A stretch of 22,016 bases of DNA, from positions 145,228-167,243 of the forward strand of contig DKZK01000035.1 in assembly GCA_002493625.1 (NCBI GenBank), read 5' to 3'. Of the stretch, positions 13,353 through 21,296 are shown in pieces; position 1 is the stretch's first letter, and every line of letters starts with the position of its first letter. A program made the position numbers and the translations under genes. The notes beneath the pieces were generated by a model, which was not told the origin of the DNA, ran no database searches, and saw nothing but the letters and a program-made list of their open reading frames with translations. This DNA comes from Lachnospiraceae bacterium UBA7076 (lineage in GTDB: Bacteria > Bacillota > Clostridia > Lachnospirales > Lachnospiraceae).

Positions 13353-14339
13353 ATGCAGAATGAAGCAATAAGCGCAGATGAGCTTTCAAGGGCAACAACA
13401 ATAGTCAATAATATATTGGGGTATTACAACAGCAAGGTGGTAGGGCAGCCGTTTTTGGGCGCGGCAATTCTTGTGGCTATGATGTCAAACGGACACATTC
13501 TTATGGAATCGGTTCCCGGACTTGCCAAGACAACTGCGGCTAAGGTTATGACCGACGCCGTAAACGGAACATTTTCGAGAGTACAGTGTACGCCGGACCT
13601 GATACCCAGTGATATTGTGGGAACGCAGATATATAACGCCATGACAAACAGCTTTGAAAACCGTATCGGACCTGTTTATGCAAACTTTGTCCTTCTGGAT
13701 GAGATTAACCGTTCAAGCGCCAAGACACAGAGTGCCATGCTTGAGGCTATGCAGGAGCATGCGGTTACCATAGGCGGACAAAAATACAATATGCCGGATG
13801 TATTTGTGGTAATTGCAACCCAAAATCCCATTGAGCAGGAGGGAACATACATGCTTTCGGAGTCACAGCTTGACCGGTTTCTTCTTAAGGTAAAGCTGGA
13901 TTATCCGAATGCGGTTTCGGAAATTGAGATATTAAACCGCATAGAGACAGGCGTGCTGTCAAGCAGCAGCTGTGTTGCCGGTATTGAGGACATGGTGTTT
14001 TTACAAAATGTGAGAAAGCGCATTTACATGGATGATTCAATAAAAAGATATATTGTGGACATTATACAGGCAACGAGACATACGGATAACATTCTTCCGT
14101 CGGAGCTTGCGCAGTATGTTGACATGGGCGTCAGCACAAGAGGGGCAATTACATTTATGGAGGCTGCCAAGGCGGTAGCCGTTATAAACGGAAGAACATA
14201 CTGCACGCCGGATGATGTAAAAACAATCCGCTATGCGGTTCTGGGGCACAGAATAAGCCTTAACTATGCCGCTATTGCAGACGGAATACAGGTGGAAAAA
14301 ATTATTGATGCCATTATAGGAGCTGTTCCGACGCCATGA
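13353..14339 (+). CDS. MoxR-family AAA+ ATPase
   Basis: MoxR ATPases are chaperone-like AAA+ proteins that act with VWA-domain proteins on membrane or metal-containing targets. The 328-residue protein has the MoxR form of Walker A (ESVPGLAKTT, about residues 52-61, Lys59). Walker B follows (VLLDEINR, Asp116-Glu117), then an ATQNPIEQEGTY sensor region and a C-terminal lid helix bundle. I chose ATG 13353 because AAGGGG lies about 10 bases upstream and the domain begins normally there. The open frame extends back to a TTG at 13266 without a ribosome binding site. The stop overlaps the DUF58 start by 4 bases (ATGA), so the two are coupled. It heads a six-gene operon resembling Bacteroides aerotolerance (Bat) operons. 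Confidence 0.92.
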   Translation: MQNEAISADELSRATTIVNNILGYYNSKVVGQPFLGAAILVAMMSNGHILMESVPGLAKTTAAKVMTDAVNGTFSRVQCTPDLIPSDIVGTQIYNAMTNSFENRIGPVYANFVLLDEINRSSAKTQSAMLEAMQEHAVTIGGQKYNMPDVFVVIATQNPIEQEGTYMLSESQLDRFLLKVKLDYPNAVSEIEILNRIETGVLSSSSCVAGIEDMVFLQNVRKRIYMDDSIKRYIVDIIQATRHTDNILPSELAQYVDMGVSTRGAITFMEAAKAVAVINGRTYCTPDDVKTIRYAVLGHRISLNYAAIADGIQVEKIIDAIIGAVPTP

Positions 14340-15220
14340 AAATGAAATATGTGTCCAAGCTGCAGACAAATATAAAAAACTACAAAATGATACCGGCAAA
14401 AAAACTTACAAAATGTGTGTTTGACGGCTCTTATACCTCAGTGTTCAAAGGGAAAAGCCTGAATTTTGACGAGCTTCGGGAATATGCCTTCGGGGATGAC
14501 GTTAAGGACATTGACTGGAAATCAACCGCAAGAAGCGGCAAGGTGCTTGTCCGTCAGTTTATTGCGGAAAAAAAGCACAATATAATGTTTGCCTTTGATA
14601 CAAACCGGAGGATGCTTGCCGATTCGGAGGAAGCCGTTGAAAAAAAGGAGCTTGCCATTATGGCTGCGGGCACGCTTGCCCTTTTAGTCAATCGGAACAA
14701 CGACTATATAAGCTCCATGTATAAGACGGCAAAGGGCTTAAGCTACTCTCCCTTCAGGACGGGTCTTGGAAATATTGAGCTTATGCTTGAGGGGTATGAT
14801 AATGCCGTAACGATGGAAAATCACACGGATATAAACGATACGCTTTCCTATATAGTCCGCAATTTTAAAAGACAGATGATACTTATAATTGTCACGGACT
14901 TAGAGGGGCTGTCGGGCATATCGGAGGATAATCTGCGTCATCTTAACGTGTTAAATGACGTGCTTGTTCTTTGTGTTAAGGATGTCAGCCTTGAGGGCAG
15001 AAACATGTATGACATAGGCGAGGATGCTTATCTGGAGGATTTTTTTGGGAAAGATAAAAAGCTTCGCAAGCTTATCCGGGCCGAAAAGCAAAGACTTGAG
15101 GATGAATGCCGTGTCAGGCTTTCCCGTTATGGGATTGCCTGCGCCGAGATTGGCAACGCTGAAAATATGGAAAAACAGATTATGAGCATGCTGGAGCAGC
15201 ATAAATATAAAAAGAGGTAG
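14336..15220 (+). CDS. DUF58 domain protein
   Basis: This 294-residue protein is the DUF58 member that almost always accompanies MoxR. The signature is the segment FKGKSLNFDELREYAFGDD (about 37-55), followed by the IDWKSTAR motif (about 59-66). The rest is a VWA-like fold with an LIIVTDLEG strand, and the C-terminus is Lys-rich. No transmembrane helix is evident, so it is probably cytoplasmic or membrane-associated through partners. The precise biochemical role of DUF58 proteins is unknown. It is translationally coupled to the MoxR gene upstream and lies two bases from the next gene. Confidence 0.9.
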   Translation: MKMKYVSKLQTNIKNYKMIPAKKLTKCVFDGSYTSVFKGKSLNFDELREYAFGDDVKDIDWKSTARSGKVLVRQFIAEKKHNIMFAFDTNRRMLADSEEAVEKKELAIMAAGTLALLVNRNNDYISSMYKTAKGLSYSPFRTGLGNIELMLEGYDNAVTMENHTDINDTLSYIVRNFKRQMILIIVTDLEGLSGISEDNLRHLNVLNDVLVLCVKDVSLEGRNMYDIGEDAYLEDFFGKDKKLRKLIRAEKQRLEDECRVRLSRYGIACAEIGNAENMEKQIMSMLEQHKYKKR

Positions 15221-15222
15221 CT

Positions 15223-15702
15223 ATGCGCATTACAGTACAATTACAGGAAAAATACGGGTATCTCATATTGCCGGTTATTATATTTATTCTGGCGGTTGTA
15301 TTTGCGTGCGTTCTGATTATATATCTGAAATACCGCCCGCGGCGTAAAAAGCAGGTTGTGGATGGTGAAAAAGCATGGGGGGCGCTCTATGATGATGAAA
15401 AGCGCAGGCTGCGCATGAAATATCTTCAACTATTGGATGCGCTGTATTATAAGGTAAGCTATGACAGGATTTCAAACCGTCAGTGTTATCTGACTATAAG
15501 CAGGTACGTGAGGCAGTTTGTTTCGGAAATTACGGGTGTAAAAGTAAGCCGGTGTACCTTAAGCGATATTAAGTGGATGAATATGCCTGTGCTTGCGGCA
15601 TTGATTGAGGAGCTTTATGAGGCTGAATTTTCCAAGCTGTCCATGGGCGATCCGTATTGGGCAATAGAAAAGACAAAGAGGGTAATTGAGGTATGGAATT
15701 AA
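15223..15702 (+). CDS. Single-pass membrane protein of the Bat-type operon
   Basis: This 159-residue protein has one N-terminal transmembrane helix (about residues 13-35) followed by an Arg/Lys cluster (YRPRRKK), placing the remainder in the cytoplasm. That domain is helical, with an R-x-x-Y-x-x-I-S-R-Y-V-R pattern near residues 86-97. It occupies the position of the DUF4381-type gene in MoxR/Bat operons and has the same size and topology, so I infer that relationship; the residue-level match is weak. The start is two bases after the DUF58 stop and the end overlaps the next gene by 10 bases. Confidence 0.7.
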   Translation: MRITVQLQEKYGYLILPVIIFILAVVFACVLIIYLKYRPRRKKQVVDGEKAWGALYDDEKRRLRMKYLQLLDALYYKVSYDRISNRQCYLTISRYVRQFVSEITGVKVSRCTLSDIKWMNMPVLAALIEELYEAEFSKLSMGDPYWAIEKTKRVIEVWN

Positions 15703-16718
15703 AGCATGGATATGTGCTCATTGCAGGTATCGTCTTTTCAGTTATTGTGGCTTTGCTGCACATTTTTCTGAAAAAAAGAAAAAAGTCCTATAAAGACGGT
15801 ACAAAAATTTACAATATGGCATTTGTAAAGGACCATGCATATTTAAAGCGGAGAAAAAAGCTGCAAAAGCTTTTATCCGTTTTCGTGGTGCTTTCCCTTT
15901 TTGCGGGCGTTATTGCAGCGTCTGTTCTGGTGGCGCGTCCGTATAAAAGCAAGGTAAAAAAGGCAAACATTCATTCAAGGGATATTATACTTTGCATGGA
16001 TGTTTCAACCACGGTGGATTCCATGAACGAAAGCCTTGTTGATGAGCTGATTGACACTGTCAATTCCCTGAAGGGAGAGCGGTTTGGCATTATTATATTC
16101 AACACCTCTCCGGTGCTTTTGTGCCCGCTTACGGACGATTATGAGTTTGTGGTGGAGCAGCTTGAAAATATAAAAACCGCCCTGAAGGTCCGCATTGATT
16201 TTGATACCCACGGTATATGGGATGATGATTACTTTTATTGGTCTGAGTATATTTCAGGAGGCACATTAGTGGGAAATGAACAGAGGGGAAGCTCCATTAT
16301 CGGCGATGGGCTTGCCTCCACGGTCTACCATTTTTCGGATAAGGATAAGAAACGGACAAGAATTGTTATATTTACGACGGATAATGATGTGTACGGCACA
16401 GAAATTTTTGATTTGCCGGAGGCAGCCGAGCTGTGCAGGGAAAATAACATTATCGTGTACGGAATCGGCACAAAGGAAATGTTTAAAAAGGACAAAAAGG
16501 AAATGCAGGAATCCGTGGAGCTTACCGGAGGAAAGTTTTACTTAGAGGAAGAAAAGGAAACATTTACGGAGATTGTAAATGATATTCAAAGTCAAAGCTC
16601 CTCCCTGGTTCAGGGAAAAACCTATGTGGTTGATACGGAATTTCCAGGAGCGGCATTTATTGCGGCGCTGTGCTCAGTCATGGTTTTGTTTATGAGTCTG
16701 CGCCTGCTTCGAAGATAA
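15693..16718 (+). CDS. BatA-like membrane VWA-domain protein
   Basis: This 341-residue protein has two N-terminal transmembrane helices (about 7-25 and 60-80), a VWA domain (about 95-305) and a final helix (about 318-337). This is the BatA/BatB topology. The metal-ion-dependent adhesion site is slightly altered: Asp103-x-Ser105-x-Thr107 in place of DxSxS. VWA domains of this type are thought to hold partner proteins in a metal-dependent way alongside MoxR. An unusual acidic, aromatic insertion (DFDTHGIWDDDYFYW, about 169-183) lies where the third metal loop is expected. The gene begins inside the end of the previous one. Function in this family is not established beyond stress or aerotolerance phenotypes in Bacteroides. 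Confidence 0.85.
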   Translation: MELKHGYVLIAGIVFSVIVALLHIFLKKRKKSYKDGTKIYNMAFVKDHAYLKRRKKLQKLLSVFVVLSLFAGVIAASVLVARPYKSKVKKANIHSRDIILCMDVSTTVDSMNESLVDELIDTVNSLKGERFGIIIFNTSPVLLCPLTDDYEFVVEQLENIKTALKVRIDFDTHGIWDDDYFYWSEYISGGTLVGNEQRGSSIIGDGLASTVYHFSDKDKKRTRIVIFTTDNDVYGTEIFDLPEAAELCRENNIIVYGIGTKEMFKKDKKEMQESVELTGGKFYLEEEKETFTEIVNDIQSQSSSLVQGKTYVVDTEFPGAAFIAALCSVMVLFMSLRLLRR

Positions 16719-16744
16719 TAAAAGTTTTATTAAGAGAGGTTTCC

Positions 16745-17710
16745 ATGTTTTTTAAACCAATGATACCTATATGGCTTATGGCATGTCTGTGCGTAGTAAT
16801 GCTCTTTTTTAAGCGTAAGGGCGTATTTGCATATATCAGGCAAATTGTCATAATCCTGCTGTTATTTGCAATAAATTTAAGACCGATGTTTCCGGGTGAG
16901 GCAGTCACAACAGGGGAAAAGCGCACAAACATAAAGGTGCTGTTTGTGATTGATGATACAATCAGCATGCTTGCTGAGGATTGCAGGGGAACAAACACAA
17001 GGCTTGACGAGCTTAAGAAGGACTGTGAATATATAGTTTCGGAGCTTTCCGGCGCAAGCTTTGGCATTGTGTCCTTTCACAATTCCGCAACCATATTGTC
17101 TCCGTATACGGATAATTCCGAGCATATCGTTAATACAATTTCTGCAATGTATCCCTTGGAGGATTTTTATGCAAGGGGAAGCTCTCTGAATACCCCAAGG
17201 GAGCTTACGCTTGAAATGCTGAAGCATGCGCGGGAAAAGGAGAACAGTAAGGTTATTTTGTTTTTCATCAGTGACGGAGAGATTACGGACGGAAGCACAC
17301 TGGAGTCATATAGTGAGCTTAAATCCTATGCGGACGGGGGAGCGGTGCTTGGATATGGAACAAAAGAGGGCGGACATATGCATGTTCAGTCTTTTTATGA
17401 CGATGAGATTGTGGAGATAGAAGATACCTCGTCCTACCCTTACAAGCCTGCGGTTTCAAAGCTGGATGAGGGAAACCTTATGTCCATATCAGGGGATGTG
17501 GGCATTGAATATATTCATATGACAGACAGGGACAAAATCGCTCCGGTTCTGGAAAAAATAAAGGATATGGAAACGGTTGTGTCCACGTCGGAGGAAATTA
17601 TAAAAACAAAGGATATTGAGGGCGCAAGGGAAACATATTATTATTTTGCCATTTCGCTTCTGCTTCTGCTTGGGGCGGAGGCAGTGCTTGCATTTGTAAA
17701 GAGAAAATAA
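16745..17710 (+). CDS. BatB-like membrane VWA-domain protein
   Basis: This second VWA protein of the operon has 321 residues. Two N-terminal transmembrane helices (about 6-21 and 31-46), a VWA domain (about 60-290) and a C-terminal helix (about 298-317) repeat the BatA/BatB plan. The metal site reads Asp70-x-Thr72-x-Ser74, a conservative variant. LFFISDGEITDG provides the downstream acidic motif. I chose ATG 16745 because an AGAGAGG site precedes it. The open frame continues upstream into the previous gene but lacks a ribosome binding site there. With the previous VWA protein it probably forms a membrane complex served by MoxR. Confidence 0.87.
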   Translation: MFFKPMIPIWLMACLCVVMLFFKRKGVFAYIRQIVIILLLFAINLRPMFPGEAVTTGEKRTNIKVLFVIDDTISMLAEDCRGTNTRLDELKKDCEYIVSELSGASFGIVSFHNSATILSPYTDNSEHIVNTISAMYPLEDFYARGSSLNTPRELTLEMLKHAREKENSKVILFFISDGEITDGSTLESYSELKSYADGGAVLGYGTKEGGHMHVQSFYDDEIVEIEDTSSYPYKPAVSKLDEGNLMSISGDVGIEYIHMTDRDKIAPVLEKIKDMETVVSTSEEIIKTKDIEGARETYYYFAISLLLLLGAEAVLAFVKRK

Positions 17711-17717
17711 ACGGGGG

Positions 17718-18326
17718 ATGAATGTGAAAAAACTGATTATTGGCATTGGCTCGGCGCTGATTCTTGCTGCCGTTGCCGTAACCGTATGTCTACAATTGTA
17801 TGTTTTTCATTACAACAGGGGCAATGAGTTTTATGAGCTTGGACAGCATGAGAAGGCGGCTTCCGAGTACGAAAAGGCGCTGAAGCTTTATGTTCCGGAG
17901 GGCAGGGAGTGCGACATAAGGGTAAATTATGCCCTTTCCATATGCGCAGGGCTTAATCTGAATGATCTTGCCGGTTTGACGGAGGAGGAAAAAACGGCGA
18001 TGATTAACACCCTTGAGACGGCGATTGACATCCTTGTTGAGGAGGAGTGCGCCCACAGGAATGATAATAACGGACATGACGAGGAGGCGCAAAAATTAAA
18101 AAACGAGCTTCAGGAAATCATTGACATGCTGAAGCAGGAGCAGAATCAGCCCCAGAACCCTGACAAAGATGAGGAGGAAACAAATCAGCCTGAGGAGGAT
18201 GAGCTTTCTGAGGAACAGCAGCAGCTTCAGGAAATCATGCAGCAGGGGACAGACGAGCACGCCGCAGGAATGGAAGAAATGGAGATGTACGACGGGTACT
18301 CCTATTACAACGGACAATGCTGGTAA
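17718..18326 (+). CDS. BatC-like membrane-anchored TPR protein
   Basis: The product (202 residues from ATG 17718, or 200 from GTG 17724) has an N-terminal transmembrane helix (about 5-27). One recognisable tetratricopeptide unit follows (RGNEFYELGQHEKAASEYEK, about 34-53), then a second helical region. The C-terminal third is very acidic and Gln-rich (about 135-190) and ends in YYNGQCW. A GGGGG sequence touches the ATG at 17718, leaving no spacing. The in-frame GTG at 17724, six bases on, may be the real start. TPR proteins with disordered acidic tails close many Bat operons (BatC/BatE) and likely scaffold the VWA proteins. It is the last gene of the operon; no clear terminator follows. Confidence 0.8.
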   Translation: MNVKKLIIGIGSALILAAVAVTVCLQLYVFHYNRGNEFYELGQHEKAASEYEKALKLYVPEGRECDIRVNYALSICAGLNLNDLAGLTEEEKTAMINTLETAIDILVEEECAHRNDNNGHDEEAQKLKNELQEIIDMLKQEQNQPQNPDKDEEETNQPEEDELSEEQQQLQEIMQQGTDEHAAGMEEMEMYDGYSYYNGQCW

Positions 18327-18359
18327 ACAGAGTTAAGATGGAAATACAAAAACTAATGG

Positions 18360-18388
18360 TTGTCATAGCATAAATTTTCTGCTACAAT
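18360..18388 (+). promoter_or_regulatory. Promoter of tRNA-Pro
   Basis: TTGTCA (18360-18365) and TACAAT (18383-18388) are 17 bases apart. They lie about 28 bases ahead of the mature tRNA 5' end, as expected for a stable RNA promoter. Confidence 0.65.
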
Positions 18389-18416
18389 GTACCCGTACAT
18401 GAAAATTTCCATATTT

Positions 18417-18490
18417 CGAGGTGTGGCTCAGTTTGGTAGAGCGCTGCGTTCGGGACGCAGAGGTCGCAAGTTCGAATCTTGTCGCCTCGA
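18417..18490 (+). tRNA. tRNA-Pro (anticodon CGG)
   Basis: A complete 74-base cloverleaf can be drawn. The acceptor arms are CGAGGTG (18417-18423) and CGCCTCG (18483-18489), with one T-G pair and discriminator A at 18490. The anticodon stem CTGCG/CGCAG encloses TTCGGGA, giving anticodon CGG, which reads CCG proline codons. The T arm has GTTCGAATC. The 3' CCA is not encoded. Confidence 0.95.
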
Positions 18491-18543
18491 TTACAAATCG
18501 CATTGTCATTAGAATTGATAGGTAAAGCGATGGAGATAATGAT

Positions 18544-19932
18544 ATGATGCGAAAGCTTAAATTAACTTATTTTTTCGGCGGATTTATTCTTGGTGCATTG
18601 GTGATGGCAGCGGTATGGTTGTGCCTTGGTAACCAATCTGATAACGCCGGTCTTATAAGCTCAGAAAATCAGCAGATTGTTCAAAATGAAGGTGCGCAGA
18701 GCGCTTCGACGGAAGCTTCGGCAGGCTCGGCGGAAACACACGATTCTATCATTTCAGATGAAAGCAGCACACATTCGGATATCCTGTCTTCAACGGAAAC
18801 GTCAGTAAAAGCATGGGACAGCTCTGCGGTTTGTACCGGAGGTGATTCGGTAAGCTATCAGGGGCGGGTGTATCGCGCCAAGTGGTGGACGCAGGGCGAA
18901 ACGCCCGGTAACAGTGATGTGTGGGAGGATATGGGAATAACGGACGGAACTCCGGCGCAGCCCGCAAATGTGAGCGATACCCCGATTGATGCATCCGAGC
19001 CACAGGATACGGAGCTGACTGATTTTAAGGTGGTCGGATATTATCCGAGCTGGGTGCCGGACAAGCTGAATACCGTGGATTTCAATGTGCTGACTCACGT
19101 TTGTTATGCATTTGCCATTCCAACTCCGGATGGCAGTCTGCTTGAGCTTGAAAATCCCGACATTGCGTCCGAGCTTATCCGCTCGGCTCACAAAAATGGC
19201 GCTAAGGTTCTGCTTTCCGTCGGCGGATGGAGCTACAATGATGTTCCGCTGGAGGCAACTTTTTTGGAGGCAACCTCCGACAATGAAAAAACACAGCGCT
19301 TTGCAGAAAATATTATTGCGATGTGCGATGAATATGGCTTTGATGGTGTCGATATGGATTGGGAGCATCCCCGGGTTGATGGCACGAGCGCAAAACAGTA
19401 CGAGGAGCTTATGCTGATTCTCTCGGAAAAGCTTCATGCAAAGGGAAAAATTCTGACGGCAGCAGTTTTGAGCGGTGTGACTGCTGACGGCAACATTTAT
19501 TACGATGCTGCCGCTCATACCAACGCCGTTCTGAATGCTGTGGATTTCATCAATGTTATGGCATATGACGGCGGGGACGGGGAACGGCATTCACAGTATG
19601 AATTTGCCGTGAGCTGCGGAGATTACTGGAAAAACACCCGTGGGCTGCCTGCCTATAAGGTGGTGCTTGGCGTTCCGTTTTACGCAAGACCGAGCTGGGC
19701 GGGCTATAATATGATTCTCGCTGATGTTCAGGACGCATGGGACAGAGACAATGTTACATATAACGGTATGGACGTTTACTACAACGGCATGGAAACCATA
19801 AAGAAAAAGACCCGCTATGCCAAGGAAAATTTAGGCGGCATTATGATATGGGAGCTAACGCAGGATACATCGGAGCGTGAAAAAAGTCTGCTGCAGGCGA
19901 TTGGAAGCGCAGCAAACCAGGTTAAGGAGTAA
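18544..19932 (+). CDS. Membrane-anchored GH18 glycosidase with chitin-binding-like module
   Basis: This 462-residue protein cleaves beta-1,4 GlcNAc-type linkages (chitin, chito-oligosaccharides or N-glycan cores are family options). An N-terminal hydrophobic segment (about 10-28) acts as signal peptide or anchor; there is no good lipobox. A Ser/Thr/Glu-rich linker (about 31-88) leads to a CBM5/12-like module (about 89-130) with the YRAKWWTQGETPG signature. The GH18 barrel spans about 163-455. Its catalytic motif FDGVDMDWEHP puts Asp270, Asp272 and the acid Glu274 in place, and SVGGWS (225-230) is the substrate-binding strand. ATG 18544 follows GGAG by 8 bases; ATG 18547 is also possible. It lies 53 bases after tRNA-Pro and may be read from that promoter. 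Confidence 0.92.
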   Translation: MMRKLKLTYFFGGFILGALVMAAVWLCLGNQSDNAGLISSENQQIVQNEGAQSASTEASAGSAETHDSIISDESSTHSDILSSTETSVKAWDSSAVCTGGDSVSYQGRVYRAKWWTQGETPGNSDVWEDMGITDGTPAQPANVSDTPIDASEPQDTELTDFKVVGYYPSWVPDKLNTVDFNVLTHVCYAFAIPTPDGSLLELENPDIASELIRSAHKNGAKVLLSVGGWSYNDVPLEATFLEATSDNEKTQRFAENIIAMCDEYGFDGVDMDWEHPRVDGTSAKQYEELMLILSEKLHAKGKILTAAVLSGVTADGNIYYDAAAHTNAVLNAVDFINVMAYDGGDGERHSQYEFAVSCGDYWKNTRGLPAYKVVLGVPFYARPSWAGYNMILADVQDAWDRDNVTYNGMDVYYNGMETIKKKTRYAKENLGGIMIWELTQDTSEREKSLLQAIGSAANQVKE

Positions 19933-20014
19933 CGGATGCTTTGTGCAATGTGCTTCTTTTTTGCAGAATATTAATATATGAATTGGTAAATACTTAAGAA
20001 AATTTTTAAATGTC

Positions 20015-20043
20015 TTGCAAAATCAAAGCAAAAAGCGTAATAT
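20015..20043 (+). promoter_or_regulatory. Likely promoter of the Lys/Ala/Pro-rich protein
   Basis: TTGCAA (20015-20020) and TAATAT (20038-20043) are 17 bases apart, about 70 bases before the start codon. The 182-base gap after the glycosidase holds no other gene that I can see. Confidence 0.5.
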
Positions 20044-20114
20044 CAACTTGCAACGAAAAAAAAAGACAGCATAGTATAACATATATTTTTTATTTATTTA
20101 CGGAGGAGATTAAA

Positions 20115-20576
20115 ATGGCAGTTAAGAAAGCGACAGTTGATTCAACTATGGCCAAGGTGGAGGCAGCAAAGAAGGAAACAGTAAAAACTGAGACAAAGGC
20201 AGCGACTGCAAAGAAGGAAACAGCAAAGGCTGAGACAAAGGCAGCACCTGCAAAGAAGGAAGCAGCTAAGCCTGCAGCAAAGGCACCTGCAAAGAAAGCA
20301 GCAGCTAAGCCTGCAGCAAAGGCACCTGCAAAGAAGGAAGCAGCTAAGCCTGCAGCAAAGGCACCTGCAAAGAAGGCAGCACCTAAGGCAGCAGCGCCTG
20401 TAGCCAAGGTATTTATAGAGTTTAATAACGGACAGATATCTGCTGATGAGATTACTGCAAAGGCAGTTGAAATCAGCGGAAAGAAGTCAGTAAAGGATTT
20501 AAACGTATACTATCAGCCTGAGACCGGAATGGTTTATTTCACTGCTGATGGCGAGGAAGGCTCTTTCGCATTATAA
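20115..20576 (+). CDS. Histone-H1-like Lys/Ala/Pro-rich protein with DUF6465-type C-terminus
   Basis: I place the start at ATG 20115, behind GGAGGAG at 20102-20108, giving 153 residues. The frame is open further upstream but has no ribosome binding site there. Residues 1 to about 92 are a low-complexity, highly basic tail dominated by AKK, AAK and PAAKAPAKK repeats, like the C-terminal tails of bacterial histone-H1-like proteins. Residues 93-153 form a small acidic beta/alpha domain (VFIEFNNGQISADEI ... VYYQPETGMVYF) that I recognise as the DUF6465 type common in Lachnospiraceae. The tail suggests binding to nucleic acid or another polyanion; the role is not established. A strong terminator follows, so it is a single-gene unit and may be highly expressed. 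Confidence 0.85.
   Translation: MAVKKATVDSTMAKVEAAKKETVKTETKAATAKKETAKAETKAAPAKKEAAKPAAKAPAKKAAAKPAAKAPAKKEAAKPAAKAPAKKAAPKAAAPVAKVFIEFNNGQISADEITAKAVEISGKKSVKDLNVYYQPETGMVYFTADGEEGSFAL
20262..20378. repeat. Three 39-bp (13-residue) tandem repeats
   Basis: Copies at 20262-20300, 20301-20339 and 20340-20378 each encode AAKPAAKAPAKK plus Ala or Glu. The near-identical bases make copy number likely to vary between strains. Looser versions of the repeat extend upstream from about 20160. Confidence 0.85.
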
Positions 20577-20593
20577 TAAATGACAAATAAAAG

Positions 20594-20652
20594 ACTGCCG
20601 CGCATGGCTTTCGGGGATGTATTTTCCGAAGCCTGTGCAGGCAGTTTTTTTT
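20594..20652 (+). terminator. Rho-independent terminator after the Lys/Ala/Pro-rich gene
   Basis: A long hairpin is closed by ACTGCC (20594-20599) and GGCAGT (20640-20645). Further pairing occurs between GGCTTTCGG and CCGAAGCC around an inner loop. Eight T residues follow (20645-20652). Confidence 0.88.
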
Positions 20653-20780
20653 GTGCAGTTTTTTTGCTTATTTTTCCAAACTGCTTATTTGCTGGTATTT
20701 CTCACTGTTTTTGCAATTTGGCATGCAATTTTTGTCGTTTAAAATACCTGTTTTTGCACGGTTTTTGTCAGAGCAATTCG

Positions 20781-20809
20781 TTGTAACAAAGAATTGAAGA
20801 TGATATAAT
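20781..20809 (+). promoter_or_regulatory. Promoter of the right-edge operon
   Basis: TTGTAA (20781-20786), a 17-base spacer and a perfect TATAAT (20804-20809) with upstream TG (20801-20802). The start point would be near 20816, about 50 bases before the first gene. The stretch 20653-20780 before it is T-rich and shows nothing recognisable. Confidence 0.7.
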
Positions 20810-20866
20810 TTAGGAAGTAACAGTGTGCTGAAATATATTATGTCAATGGGAAAAACAGGAGAGCTT

Positions 20867-21295
20867 ATGGATAAGTACGAACTGAGGGTAAAAATAAACA
20901 GGGCGCAAAAAGAGATTGGGGAGTTACGGTATGACATACAAAAACTGTATGACAAAATGGCTGCATATGAGGCAGAAAAAAGCAAAGCGAACAATCTCAT
21001 AAGTGAAACAGAGTATTATTATACAGGAAAACAAAACAGGATTAAATCCATGGAGGGGGTTAAAGGCAGGGCAACCAATACCATGCTTGCCAAGCTGGCG
21101 GAGCGGTTTACCTATCGGGGCATGAGCGGGATTATTGACGGATATGACTATATAGCAGACTGCATTCAAAATAATATTCGGCTGGCGGACAGAAGAATTG
21201 AGGACGCACAGATAAGAATCCGGCAATTGGAAATAAATATTTACAATTGGGAAAGTGAAATAAGAAATATAAAAACAATGGAAGGGGAGATATAA
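20867..21295 (+). CDS. Coiled-coil small protein, YwqH-like
   Basis: This 142-residue protein is almost entirely helical. Residues 1-60 form a coiled coil (RAQKEIGELRYDIQKLYDKM), the middle (about 62-90) is broken by Gly, and residues 95-140 form a second long helix. There is no signal peptide, which fits helical-hairpin type VII substrates or their accessory proteins. Its length and its place before a ~99-residue protein match Bacillus YwqH (DUF5082) followed by YwqI (DUF5344), encoded ahead of an LXG toxin. That parallel is positional and structural, not a confident family match. I chose ATG 20867 because AGGAG lies 5 bases upstream. GTG 20825 and ATG 20840 are in frame but lack a ribosome binding site. 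The next gene starts one base after the stop. Confidence 0.75.
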   Translation: MDKYELRVKINRAQKEIGELRYDIQKLYDKMAAYEAEKSKANNLISETEYYYTGKQNRIKSMEGVKGRATNTMLAKLAERFTYRGMSGIIDGYDYIADCIQNNIRLADRRIEDAQIRIRQLEINIYNWESEIRNIKTMEGEI

Positions 21296-21296
21296 A

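Noticed and set aside
18417..18543. tRNA-Pro as the attachment site of an integrated element carrying the glycosidase
   Set aside because: No second copy of the tRNA 3' end is seen and there is no integrase in the window.
18802..19590. 262-codon open frame on the minus strand opposite the glycosidase
   Set aside because: It lies entirely antisense to a well-supported GH18 gene, has no recognisable domain and reflects codon bias of the + strand gene.
20090..20407. Minus-strand Ala/Gly/Phe-rich open frame resembling a membrane protein
   Set aside because: It is the reverse complement of the Lys/Ala/Pro repeats, which gives an artificial hydrophobic pattern.
20580..20786. 68-codon plus-strand open frame after the Lys/Ala/Pro-rich gene
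   Set aside because: It runs straight through the terminator hairpin and T-run, has no ribosome binding site and its composition is dominated by T-rich DNA.
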